This document shows positions 1 through 11,800 of a stretch of DNA of 44,383 bases, piece by piece (position 1 is the stretch's first letter; every line of letters begins with the position of its first letter). The DNA is from Mnemiopsis leidyi. Its lineage: Eukaryota > Ctenophora > Tentaculata > Lobata > Bolinopsidae. The position numbers and the translations under genes were made by a program. The stretch is from assembly GCA_000226015.1 (NCBI GenBank), contig JH154463.1:85457-129839 (forward strand). Reading direction: 5' to 3'. The notes under the pieces are model-generated. The model had not been told where the DNA came from and did no database searches. It saw only the letters and a list, made by a program, of their open reading frames with translations.

Positions 1-270
1 GTGCTTGTATTGCAGAGCTGATATAGTCCTCCCTTAGTGCTTGTATTGCAGAGCTGATATATTCCTCCTTAGTGCTTGTAGTGAAGCTGATATATTCCTC
101 CTTAGTGCTTGTATTACAGCTGATATAGTCCTCCTTAGTGCTTGTATTGCAGAGCTGATATCGTCCTAATTCTTGTGCTTGTAGTGCAGTTCTGATATCG
201 TCCTATTTAGTGTTTTTAATACCTCTTGTAGTGCTTGTAATGCAGTATGTAGTGCTTGTAGTGCAGCTAA
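1..270. repeat. Degenerate ~36-bp tandem repeat
   Basis: About seven imperfect copies of a unit containing TTAGTGCTTGTATTGCAG followed by AGCTGATATAGTCCTCC run from the left edge. The first four or five copies are well preserved and the last ones decay to the GTGCTTGTAGTGCAG core. The array probably continues beyond the left edge. No coding sequence is visible in it. Confidence 0.8.
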
Positions 271-2170
271 ATGTGGATCTGTAACAGTTTTAACTCTCAC
301 TTCTTCTTGTCCTCACCTCTAATTGTACTTCTTCAACAATAGACACAGTCGGTTGAACTCTGAAAGTCTGGCGCCACACTGTCTACACTTACCTCACCAG
401 TAATTGGACCAGTTTGCCTGTATTGTGTCGTGTCACTCAGTACCTTCTAGATGTTCTGCACCCAAACAATACCGCTCAAACTTTTTAGGGGTTTTACTTT
501 TGACATACTTTCTGCCGTCTTTGAGCTGTGTTCGATTTCGCTCTAGCTCTCTAGTGAACAGACTTTACAGGTTGGGACAATACGGCGGGAAATATTATCC
601 AATTAAAAGTTAAATTATTGATAATTAGTATCACAATCTACCACACCTTCACGAGCACCATCTGCTGGATGCCAACTTTCTCACGTTTCTACCATTGTAC
701 GTCACAAATAGCAACATTCCGGCACTGAGATTCCGGCTTTGTTATAAAATCATTGTTTGCTTGATTGCTCCTCGTTGTTAATTGATATATTTGCCATGGT
801 CATTCTGCCGACTTCCTTGATTCCGACTGTGTTATTACAACTACAAGTTTTGGTACTGATATTTCTCTACGGCCCTATATTTACCATTATTTGCCTTGTG
901 ATACCCAACTAATGTTGGCTTCGAGTCGAATTTTCCTCTCAGATTGCATTTCTCATAATGCCTAATGAGAAATTAGATCAATTTTCGTTTTTATCTCAAT
1001 TTTTACTTCTTATCACCTCGACATGAAAGTGATCGATACTTAGTATATTATAAGAATTTTGAAATACATTGAATAATAATGAAATTATTGAATTGAATTT
1101 CCTATCGTTTATTCGTTAAAAGTGTTTCTTACACTGCATTTTACTTAATTCTACTCTGCATTAAAACTCATTATCCCAGCTCACGTAATCCAATTCGTAG
1201 CCCGAAAGGCTCCAAGCTCCCCTCTATTCATCACGACTATTATATAAATTCTTTATTTATAGATAAATTTATTTCTCGACAAATTTAAAGCTTACTTGAA
1301 TATTGCACATCAGAATTCAGACATTACATTCGAGTGCAACATTATTCAAATCGAATCAAGGCCATGGCCAGACGTTAAAGTTTGAACATACGGAACTAGG
1401 AAGAGGATATTCTGCTCGAGCTGGACCTACAGTGTGATCGAGATTATAAATATCGTTCCGTCATTGACCCATTGTTAAGCTTAACCTTGTTGTAATGTGT
1501 CTACACGCCTGCCTTTATCTTTTACCTCCCCGCTCAGCCGGGGTCTCGTACTCTTTCAAGTTGGACATTTGTTCGAGGTGTGCTCGTAGTGTAATGTTTT
1601 GAGGAGGCTTCTCATTGGAGCAACAAGGGGTCCTGGATAATTTTCTCATCGAAGTTGGACTTCCTTTTTAGTTAAGAGTTTATAACTTCGGACACACTGT
1701 ATATTACATTGAGCCTTAAAGTTTGCGCTTTGATTTGAGTTTTATTGAACATCCTTTGCGCGAGTTAGTATGCCTAATTTATTCAGTAAAATTTAAGACG
1801 TCTGCAAATAGACTTATCCAGACTAGAAATTTAGTGCTTATCACTTGAGGTTTGGGAGCCCGATAGACACGTCATCAACTCTATTCATCACAAAATATTA
1901 TTCTGCTTAGCGTTGACGTTATTTGGTTTGATTGAAGTTAAAACTGTTTTTGCTTGGACATTTTAGCTTTGTTTAAATAAAGCAATGCTTAGACCCGCTT
2001 CCTCGAAATCATTTTCCTAGGATTAAGGGTAATTATGTTTCTGAATTTATCTATTGTCTTGTAAAATCATCTGATCTACAACTTGACATACAAACACTTA
2101 GTCATGGTGGTTACATGATCTACCCCTGCGTTCCTGCTAACCCTACAATCAGATAGTGTTCCTACGACAG
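271..2170. other. Unassigned AT-rich stretch upstream of the ODF2-like gene
   Basis: No exon, RNA gene or clear mobile element could be supported here. Short open frames (for example 404-613 on +) have no recognisable family or splice context. If the first coding exon is at 2175, this stretch would hold the promoter and 5' UTR. No convincing TATA box could be tied to a start site. Confidence 0.4.
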
Positions 2171-2174
2171 CACC

Positions 2175-4372
2175 ATGGAGCTCTTTTACTACTGCCTCTC
2201 AGCCCAGAAAGAGGAGACCCCCCGCGCATACAACCACGTGAGTACTTCACGAGTGACTTCTTACTTTTAACGCGTGACGTTACGAGTTTAACGCGTGACG
2301 GTACCATTACAACGCGTGACCGTTATTTTTCGTCACGATATGCCCGTATCGTCATGTTTTGATATTTTGACGTTTTGCTGGGAGAATGCATTTAAAGCAC
2401 ATCCATAAAACACGGTGAATCTTGAAAAGCACGGTTTGCAGTTTAAGCTAGATATTGAGTTTGAATGATATTACATTTGCGCTAGAGTGCCGCTATACGC
2501 AGTAACTAACCACCACAGTCATATGAAGCACACAGTCCCATTGATTACGATGAAAAACTGGAGAAGACTCTAGAGCCAGAGAGCGAGGAAGAAGCGGAGG
2601 AACTGCCCGTGAAGATGGGACTACTGGAGGTCGACGCTGCCGAGAGGGAGCTGGAGGAAGAGCCCCCGGAGGAGGGGGAAGAACTCCCAGAAATTGTCGA
2701 GCCAGAGGTATATACCGACATATCTTCTCACGTGCTGTGACGTCATCGTGGCAATCACGTGACGTCATAGCAATACCGCCATGTTGAGAATATGTTGGGA
2801 TGAAATGTTTCGGGCGAGCTGGCGGGTCCTTCGTCAAATCAGATGAAGTTTGCTTGTATGTCACTGTTGAAATGTTCGTGCAATGATTACTGTACGTCTT
2901 CTTCGTGTCTATTTAATCAATTCTCTCGGGAATCTATTTGAGTATTTGAACCAGTTTTATGAAACTTCCTACCTATACACTTAGATCCATAAACTTAGAT
3001 CCATATCAATACATTTCACGTACCTACTAGCACTACTAAATCTGTCTGAATCGCTTTGACAGATCATAAATGTTGCAAATTTTGTAGCTGATCACATTGC
3101 AATTATTGAAAATACAACTACTAGTTGTACTAGATCTATATACACTATCAACGTCAAATTCCGGCTGTTGTTGTTCTACTACTACGTAGCTGGTCAATGG
3201 GTCAAGATGTTAAATGTTCAGCTGAAATTTTAAACGACAATCATGACTGGGGTAACAGCACGGAAAATAATCAAGTGCATGAATCTATGAATGGAGTTAC
3301 TCGTCATTTTGCTGGGTCAAGGTAGAGCACAGTAGACGAAAAATTGTGCAACATTTCCTGCCATTAAGAAATCGTTACTTCGACCTGATTTATGCAACAT
3401 TCAAACATTTTCCCACAAAGTTCGCTCTATCGGAGTTAAGAAAGCAAAACATATCCTCCTATTGTGTCTCAATTGGTGAGACGTGAAAAGACTTGCTCCT
3501 TGCACGACATCATGCATTAAGTAATTTCCACCCTGATGATTATACCTGCTGAGGCTTAATTCTCGAACTCCGGTCGAAACTGTTCTTGACTCACTGAGAA
3601 ATCCCGTCTTTGAGCGGTCACACCCTCTTCTCTGCCTTTTATTTTCTTCCCAAATGACGATTCGTCGCTTTATTTGCATTAATGCTCGTCACGTTTTTTC
3701 TTTGGGCTTCTAGCATAGAGTGGGCACTTGACCTTGACAATTTGCTGTCATGATATCACGTTCAGCAGCTTCTTCAAGTATAGTGGTTACTGAGTCGAGA
3801 TCTTGTTTGTTGAGTTAACTGTGCCATGGACGCATGGTATTAGGATTCCCACAAATAGCCAATTATAGGTTCTCATTATTTAGTGCTGATGTGATGTAAT
3901 TCTGTGGAGACAGTTATATTAAATATGTGTGCCTGGATTTATGGTTACTATGTTGCAACTCATACAGTCATGCGGATTCAATGCAAGCCTCAACCGATAG
4001 AACTAACTGAAATTGAACCGTGCTTTTTGTATGACAATTTAACTGCTTCACGTAGATTGTACTCATGGCTGAGTTCCTAAACAACGTTCCCCTCTTTTTA
4101 AGGCACTCGCTGGAGTCCGCCTGTTAAAAACAACTCCCCCACAGCACGGCGTGAACTTATTAAGACGGAACAATTCCCGAAAATTCAAAACGCCCTCCTT
4201 CAAATGGAAGAAGAAAAAGAAGAACCGTGGACCCGCGGAACAGGTTCCATACGAGCCCCTTCCCAGTCCCTCCGCCCCAGAAATGTCCCGTCTAGACGAC
4301 CTGGGAGATCTGACTCTGAATGATAACCTGGATTTAGAACCTGCCCCTGAAGTTGAGGAGGTGGCAGACAAG
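2175..4372 (+). CDS. Candidate 5' coding exons of the ODF2-like gene
   Basis: Three exons with GT-AG borders and phase 0 throughout: 2175-2237, 2519-2707 and 4103-4372 (21, 63 and 90 codons). The ATG at 2175 has a strong CACCATGG context, with an AG ending at 2170 that could be a splice acceptor. Exon 2 is very acidic (runs such as EPESEEEAEE). Exon 3 has a lysine-rich patch (KWKKKKKN) followed by a proline- and acid-rich tail. The donor at 4373 joins in phase to the coiled-coil exon at 5818, so these are proposed as the N-terminus of the same protein (516 aa in total). No vertebrate ODF2 N-terminal sequence was recognised. They could instead belong to a separate upstream gene, or the real ODF2 N-terminus may lie outside the window. 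Exon calls are fairly sure; membership is not. Confidence 0.55.
2248..2331 (+). repeat. Four 21-bp repeats carrying (A)ACGCGTGAC
   Basis: The copies start at 2248, 2269, 2290 and 2311, exactly 21 bp apart. The last three carry AACGCGTGAC and the first carries CACGAGTGAC. They sit just inside the first intron, 11 bp after the donor at 2238. The ACGCGT core resembles an MluI-type box. A spacing of two helical turns suggests a protein-binding array, but function is inferred only. Confidence 0.6.
2729..2767 (+). promoter_or_regulatory. Paired E-box / CRE motif cluster (intron 2)
   Basis: CACGTG at 2729-2734, TGACGTCA at 2738-2745, and a fused CACGTG/TGACGTCA at 2756-2767. These match palindromic bHLH and bZIP (CREB/ATF) consensus sites. 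A similar module lies in a later intron (8440-8492). The motifs are seen directly; binding is inferred. Confidence 0.4.
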
Positions 4373-4389
4373 GTACAGTATGGGAGGTG

Positions 4390-4500
4390 GAGCTAAACTA
4401 TCTAGTGTGGAACTAGATCATCTAGTGTTGAGTACATTTTAGTGTGGAGTAGATTCTAGTTTGGGGTAGATTCTAGTGTGAAGTACGGGATTCAGTAGAG
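4390..4500 (+). repeat. Short degenerate tandem repeat (TCTAGTGTGGAGTAGAT-like)
   Basis: Several imperfect copies of a 16-20-bp unit built on TCTAGTGTGGAGTAGAT lie directly downstream of the exon ending at 4372. They fall in the intron and have no coding potential. Confidence 0.5.
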
Positions 4501-5817
4501 CCTAGTAAGTATTGTGGAGTTTACGTGGAGGAGGATTTGGTTGGTAGTTTGAGTGAGGTTGGTCTGGTTTGTAGGGTCCGTCAATAGTCGGTCATGGTTA
4601 AAGTCTGACACTTCATACCTGTACACTGTGTACAGTTGACAAGGGAATTCGGGACTCTGATCTAAAAAGGTTGCCTGGATATTTAAAAAAATATCATAAA
4701 AAAATAGATGAAAAGATACGTTTAGGGCAAATTGAAATAGTTTTCAATACCTAGGGATATGACGTTTAGACAGTGCCACTATCGACCTCGATACCACCGG
4801 GACTGCTGTATTTGTCATAGCAGTAGTCCTTACCAAAAATGCTACTCTATGGTACGTCGAGTGACTTTTTGACCTCGAAAATTTTAAAATACACGCTCTT
4901 TAGTCTTTATACGCTTGAAACCTTTCTTGCATCTAATTCTTGTTTTTCTCTACGGTAACTCTTTCTGTGTCGACGAATTGAATCGTCTATTTCACAATAA
5001 TTCATATTTTACAAAACTTCTTAACCTTTCTTTTAAAACACATGATTTCTAACCAACTTCTAATCACAACAATCTATACTATTGCTAGCTAAAAGCTGCT
5101 GACTATTGATGCACTTACATTGTCAATTTGCTACTTTAAACGCTGGCTTTGACACATGACGAGGTTAATATCCTACCAAGTATTATAACGCATTAGCCTC
5201 TTAGAACAAGCTACGAAGCACTTAACTCTACGCATGCAGCCAACTAACGACATCTCTTATACTCTAGAGCTGTTTTATTTCGCCGTTGCAAATTTATCTT
5301 TGGCTGCACTTGCTCGATCTTGGAGACTTATTCTTTAGTTATCTCGGGTGCCGTGTCGACTGAAACGGTCGAAAGATGCCTAAATCCCGACCTGTAAGTG
5401 CAATAAACAGAATAAAATTTGGCAATGGTTGTACCAAGATATAAGCTGCAATAAAAAGGAAACCGGCTAGATCGTAAATAATAAATTTGCGCGCAATTTA
5501 TAAAATCTCGCGTGAATACATGCCATTTTTGAACCCTGTGTGAAATACTAAATTGTTGAAATTCTGTGTGAAAGTTTGTTGAAGTGTTTGCATCTTGTAC
5601 AAGTGTAGAGAATGCTTCCTGGGCAATGCTTCGTGGGGTTTGAGTCTGAGTGAGAAGCAATTTTATATTAAGATTTTCTTAAATTTCTAATTTATTGACG
5701 TTTTAAATATCATTATGTACTTGGATCGATTTACTTGTTCAAATGATTGAGTGTGTTTCTGCTGCTTCTTGTATGTGTTAAGTTGATTTATTTATTGATT
5801 TAAATTTTTTATTACAG

Positions 5818-8800
5818 GTATCTGTTGATAGTTTAAACAATAAAATACAAGAAAAAGAGGAAGAACTTCAAGTAGCTGTAAGTTTTTAAGTGTTTTCGGG
5901 ATGAAATAGTTGAATATCACCGGCTCTTAAAAACTCGTAACTGTTTTTTGTTTTGCACCTTAACTTTTCCCCTAAGCTAACTTTTTAGCAATGCTATAAG
6001 CTAGAGAATAGCTTAAGATCTCTCTCTGTTCTCTTTAAAATGACTAACTTCTAGAAGGAAACAACTTATGTCAAGCTCTTGTACAAAAATGAATTACCAA
6101 GGCTCGTTACAGAGTTACTCGCGGTTGTTACAATTTCTGCCTGTATACCAGGCCTACTGTTTCCTAAACCTCCGTTGATCTCAACTCCCTCAGGCTACAT
6201 CCAACGATGCGGAAGCAGAACGTCTGGCCAAAGATGCCGAGTTCTTGCGAGAGCGATTACGTGAAGCGGAGGAACTTTTAAGCCGATACAAGACGGACAA
6301 TATGATGCTACATCAGCGAGTCGAGATGGCAGAGCGAGACCGTGGTGCCATGGAACATGGCAACTTCCTCGAGCTTGAGAAGGTATTAAGAGCCACCTGA
6401 CAATAAATACCATGTTCATTTATTTGCTGGAAAAAGGGTAACTTCCTCGAGCTTGAGAAGGTATTAAGAGCCACCTGACAATAAATACCATGTTCATTTA
6501 TTTGCTGGAAAAAGGGTAACTTCCTCGAGCTTGAGAAGGTATTAAGAGCCACCTGACAATAAATACCATGTTCATTTATTTGCTGGAAAAAGGGTAACTT
6601 CCTCGAGCTTGAGAAGGTATTAAGAGCCACCTGACAATAAATACCATGTTCATTTATTTGCAATAGAAATTAGAAATACGGCAACCTACTCGAGCTTTTT
6701 CTACCAGCAAATACCAGATCATGCTTATTTCTTTGCTAAATATCCTTTATTCTCGTTGAAGTTAACGTAAAACTTCATGGTCTAGTAACTTGATGACGAC
6801 CGTGTTTTATCGCAGGTTCGTGTGGAGTACCAAGATAAACTCAATGAGCTGTCGCAGTACCCTGAAAAGTTGAGCTCAGCTGAGGCTAGATACCAGCATG
6901 CAGAGGCCCAGACCGAGGCCCTTCAGATGCAGTTGGCACAGAAAAACCAGACTGTTGAAGAACTCCAGAAAAAGATCGATACCTTCCAGGGTCAGATCGG
7001 AAAGCTGAAGGAAAAGATTCATGCTGTTAACGAAGATAATATCGAATTGTCAAACAAAGCTCAGAGTCATGAGAGGTGAGGAGAGCTGACTTTCAGTTTT
7101 GAAACTTTGGGTATATTTGTAAGGTGTTAATACTTAATATTGATAATAGTTGAACAATGAAAATGTAACATGATAAATCGTCGGAAAGATCATGCTTAGG
7201 CCGGCTTGGTCACTGGTCGGTACTGCTGCACATATCTGAAAATTGCATGGCTTACGACGACGGATGCGACATGTTCACTTCGCAGTGGTCCCACAGTTTT
7301 AAGCTCATTGAGTGTCGTACATCATGCAATCTTCAAATATTTGCTAGGGACAGCACAGTGAATGCAATAACAATTCCTCATTTTCAGGAAAGTTCTGGAA
7401 GCTGACTTACACAGCAAGAATCTGATGGACCTGGTGTCCAAAAAAGACGAAGCTGTTGAATCCCATCAGGTAGAGTATAAAAACTCGACTACAATTCTTC
7501 CTGTCTTGGAAGTCTCCGTCATATCTAAAGTTTGGTGTTCTGAAACCGTCCTGCTGACGGTTTGAGTTCTACCGATTTAGCCTGTTACGGTTTTCCGGGA
7601 CAGGAAAATTGTCAATGCAATGTGTGTGTGAGTGTTGTGTGTGTTTGCTGAGAGTATTGTTATGTGTGTGTACCCGCTGAAGTTGGCATTGCGATTTGCT
7701 TGCACGTGCATAGTGGCAGTGCGCGTGGGTTTCTGCTAGTTAAAGCCTCTTGCTTTTTTGCACGTGCAATGCTACGGTAAAAAAGTGTGCTACAGTAAAC
7801 AGTCATGCGAATATTCGTACGGCGTGTGTTGAGCATGATTTCAAGCATAAAATTCCAGCTGCTAAAATTGTGTGCAAGCTCGTGAGAAAATCATCAGCTA
7901 CATAATACCATTTTTCATCCATCTTCAAATTTTGACATTTTATCATCCTTTCACAACCTGACATTTATCCCACCATTTTCAAAGTTACCCTCTGCAACAG
8001 GAAAAGTAATCTATAACTTAGTAAAGTAGATATATAACTTAGTAAAATAATGTATGAGCCCAGCAAAAAAAGACAACACAGAAATATGTGATGATTAGAA
8101 AGTAAAATAATCTTGAAAGATTTTGACTAAGTCAATCATCACAGTTGTTAGCACCTTGTTAAAAACCCCTGCCTGTAGTTAAGGATCGAGGAACTGATGA
8201 GAGAAAATGCCGAGCTGTCTCTCCAGCTAGAGACGACGTTAGGTGACTGCAGACGACAACTTGAGGCAACCAAAGAGAAATCATTATTGAAGGTACTTCC
8301 GGAGGAAATTTCATGGGAACCATGCTTTGTGAGCATTTTAGAAACCCTGATGATAAAGATGAAAGGAATATTTCTCATTGCATCAAATTCAATCATTTCA
8401 TTTCATGAGCCCTCCGAGCTGTGTGATAGCGCAGTGATGTGACGTCATGCCACGTGACCTTCCAAAAATGGTCATCACGTGTCATGACGTCACGAGGGTG
8501 GTGTGTGGTGGAACTGTCATTAAACCGATCACTTGTTTAGGAGCGAAGTTCTAACACTCGTATTGAGGAACTGGAGGCTCAACTCGGTCGAGCCTCAAAC
8601 ACTCAGACCCAATTAAAGAGACTGAAAGATGAGGTAACCATGGTAACAGCGAGAGAAAATGTGTGCAAGAAAGTGTGAGATGACAGATTCGACTGACCGA
8701 CCGACCATATAATATACAATATAGATATGTAACCTTCCCTTCAGGCAAACACAAGGAAATATTTTGAAACACAAAATCTAACTGATTACTCCCCCCGACA

Positions 8801-11800
8801 GCCTTTAGTGGATGTGGATGCCCAGTTAGCGGATCTCCCCCCACCCCCTGCCTCCCCGAGCACGGACAACAACGTGTCGGAGCAGGAACAGAGCGGAAGT
8901 GAGACTGAGAGCGAGGAGAGTGAGGAGGATGTTGACTGGAGCGAGATGCTCAAGAACGCCGAGATGAACAGGGAGCGTCTAGGTCTGGACAATGTTACTG
9001 ACGGTGAAAGCAGCGAAGATGAGGACGGGAACAAGGTCCACAAGAAGAAGGAACACAACGGTCTGACGACTCAGGACATCATGAACAGGATGGCAACCAA
9101 CCAGCTGATGGGGTATGACGAGTTTGGTAGGCCGCTTAACGGAAAGTACAACGGTTCTATGATGAGCGGCAAGAAGGGAGCAAAGAACAGAGCTATGTTG
9201 TTTGGTATCGATGGAGGAAAAAGGAACACTAAAACTGGATCGAATAACAAAGGAGCTGGTCGGAAAGACCGATCCGGAAGATCAGGCGGTCGTCGTGCCA
9301 AGAAGGGAGGCGGCAACATGGCCCTCTTAGGATTCTAATCAGATTTTCTACCAGTCTTTTTGTGCCTTGTTGTTGACCAACTTGTGCTGGCAAACTACTA
9401 CATATTTTACAACATTTCTCCTGAAAATACCTAAAAAGTACCAAGATATTATACAGAGTTGCATGTTGGAGGCTGAAATCCGCTGGAATGTTGGAACTCC
9501 CTCGAATACTTTTAATGTTGCTGAATTTCCTGTTTCATACATGTTCCTATACTGCCTTTAAATCCTAAATGTACTGCTGACATCACTTCCCTCCAAGAGC
9601 CTATCCCATGACCTATTCCTAGCTTTCCATTTCATGGAATTGGGGCAGGATCCTTCAATTTTTAACCAAAGTCAGCTGGGTCGATGACGATGATGGACTT
9701 TAAATGTGGATCCGGATTTTTTACGTTATATTAATTTATGTTGATTTGATTTTTGTAGTATTGTAACGATGTATTGCACAGAAAATTATATGAGTGTAGT
9801 TCAGCTGTGTTGAACCAAAAGTTTTTCACAGCAAGGGTGAAGCTGAAATATTTTCAGTTCGATTTTCGATTCTTTTAAAAGGCAGAGTATGTAATTATAT
9901 ATTAAATTCTAAACATATATACAAGTTTTATATATACGATTTATAGATGCTATGACCACTTATAGGAAATATGAAGTATATTATTATTGATACAATATAT
10001 ACGATATTATTTACTTTCAATATACGGATAGCTATAGGTTGTTATAACAGAGTATATACAAAGTTTATGGTTGAAGTACATAACACAGTCACATCCCCAC
10101 TTTTTATTCGCTGCTAATTATGTTTTTAATGTGCAACTAAAAATTTTGAATTGCGTTAGTCAGCGTCTATTGATTGAAAATTCAAATTTATAATTAATTT
10201 TATCCTCTAAGTGATGTCTTCCTTTATTCGAACCATGTTACCCATTTCTCAACATTCACAACACACTAATCGCTCAAAACCCGCTAACAACAAACGTGCT
10301 TCTAGCATATCCTCAAGAAGCGTTTGCTGTGTCTGAAGCACACTTTTTCCAGCAAACTATATAGCTGTGGAGAAATTTGCGTACTGGACGAAAATAATCA
10401 ATTTTCTGGATTCTTTGTATTTAGTTAGTAGCCTGGAATGACTGTTCATCACAAAATTAAAAAATGATGACCTGTTTTTCAATACATAATTGTGTATCGT
10501 GATTGTATGCTCAGGTCCCTGGATAAAAATTTTTCCCAAAATTTTTGATTTAGTAGGAGGCAAGTCTCAAAAGTTAGTATTGCTTTCCTGGACATTTCCT
10601 AGCAAAAAAGCAGGGATAATGCTTGCCTCCTCATCCTCTTTATTGAGACTTTCACTGATCAAAATAGCTGTCACTAGATACCATCCAAAATCCAAATATT
10701 TGGAATTGTATTTTGTGGAAACTATTTTGTTGACTCGGGTTGTTTCAACATGTTTCACGCATGGATGTCCTGAGTCCTGACGACAGTATTGTTGATTTGG
10801 GCAGAACCTTTCCATCACGTGGCAGCATTTCTCGATATAAATTGTTTGCATGAATTCAGCTCCTCAGTCATTATTGTTAAGTCGCTGTCACATTCTGTCT
10901 AGTATTGGTTCTGTTAGGAGTTAGATCTGAATAATCATTATCGAAATAATGCTGCCACGTAAAACGGATACCTTGAAAATTTGGTGCATTTGCATTTTTG
11001 AGCTTGCCGTATAATCGTCTGTTTAGGTGAAGCACACTTTTCGGTTTTATCTGACTTTCAGTTTCATAATGATTTTTACTTTTCGATTCCTGCTTTTTTG
11101 ATCAACTGGCATATTTCCTCAGTCTATTGTCAAACTTCATGTCTCGGCGTAAATGTATCTGTTGAAGTAATATAGTTGTCTCCATTGTTTTCTTTGTCAC
11201 CATGCTCGTCTGGCCATCATAATAACTGTGTCAAGAACGCTCAACCCAATGTTTAGGTGCGGAGTCACGGTGCAGCAACCTCGACAGAAAGCACTGTTGT
11301 CGGGGCAACCAGAGACGATGCGCCTGTGAATGGTCCGTCTCTCCCCTCAGGGTACCCCGCTAACTACTCCTCCAACCTTCCTCTAAGTTCCTCCAACTCC
11401 GCAGACTTCTCCAAGTTTTCTAGCGAACTTCTTGACAAGGACAAATCCCTGACTTCACGGGCCAGACACGCTGTACACACGCGTGGCAGTCCTAGTCACC
11501 ATGGTAACCAATACTATTCTAGCAGTCCTCTGGCCGGGTGTTACGAGACATGCGACCCTCGCCTTTTAGACTCTTACATTCTCTCTAGGCTACATTTTGA
11601 AGAGTTCCTCCGCAGTCAAACCGACCTCTTTCATCAAATGCTGTTGGAGCGAGAGAAAGCGCTCAGTGTGAAGTCAGACTCTGTGGCTGCCACGCCGAGG
11701 GAGAGGCTCGATAGGACAACAGACAGGGCAGGGTCTTCACAGTCCGAGATTCTTCCCCATTATTCGACTCCATGGAAAATTGGTCCTGCTAGATCCGATC

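Noticed and set aside
1-270. CRISPR-like array at the left edge
   Set aside because: Repeats are contiguous and degenerate without unique spacers, and the DNA is eukaryotic.
5328-5660. 110-codon minus ORF in an ODF2 intron
   Set aside because: No family resemblance, no splice signals and composition like random AT-rich sequence.
6313-6663. 116-aa minus-strand ORF with a 26-residue repeat
   Set aside because: Antisense of the 78-bp tandem array at the ODF2 exon border; the repeat length is simply 78/3.
9071-9319. Minus-strand ORFs opposite the 8802-9338 exon
   Set aside because: Pro/Leu/Ser-rich shadows of an acidic/basic coding exon on +, without splice or start support.
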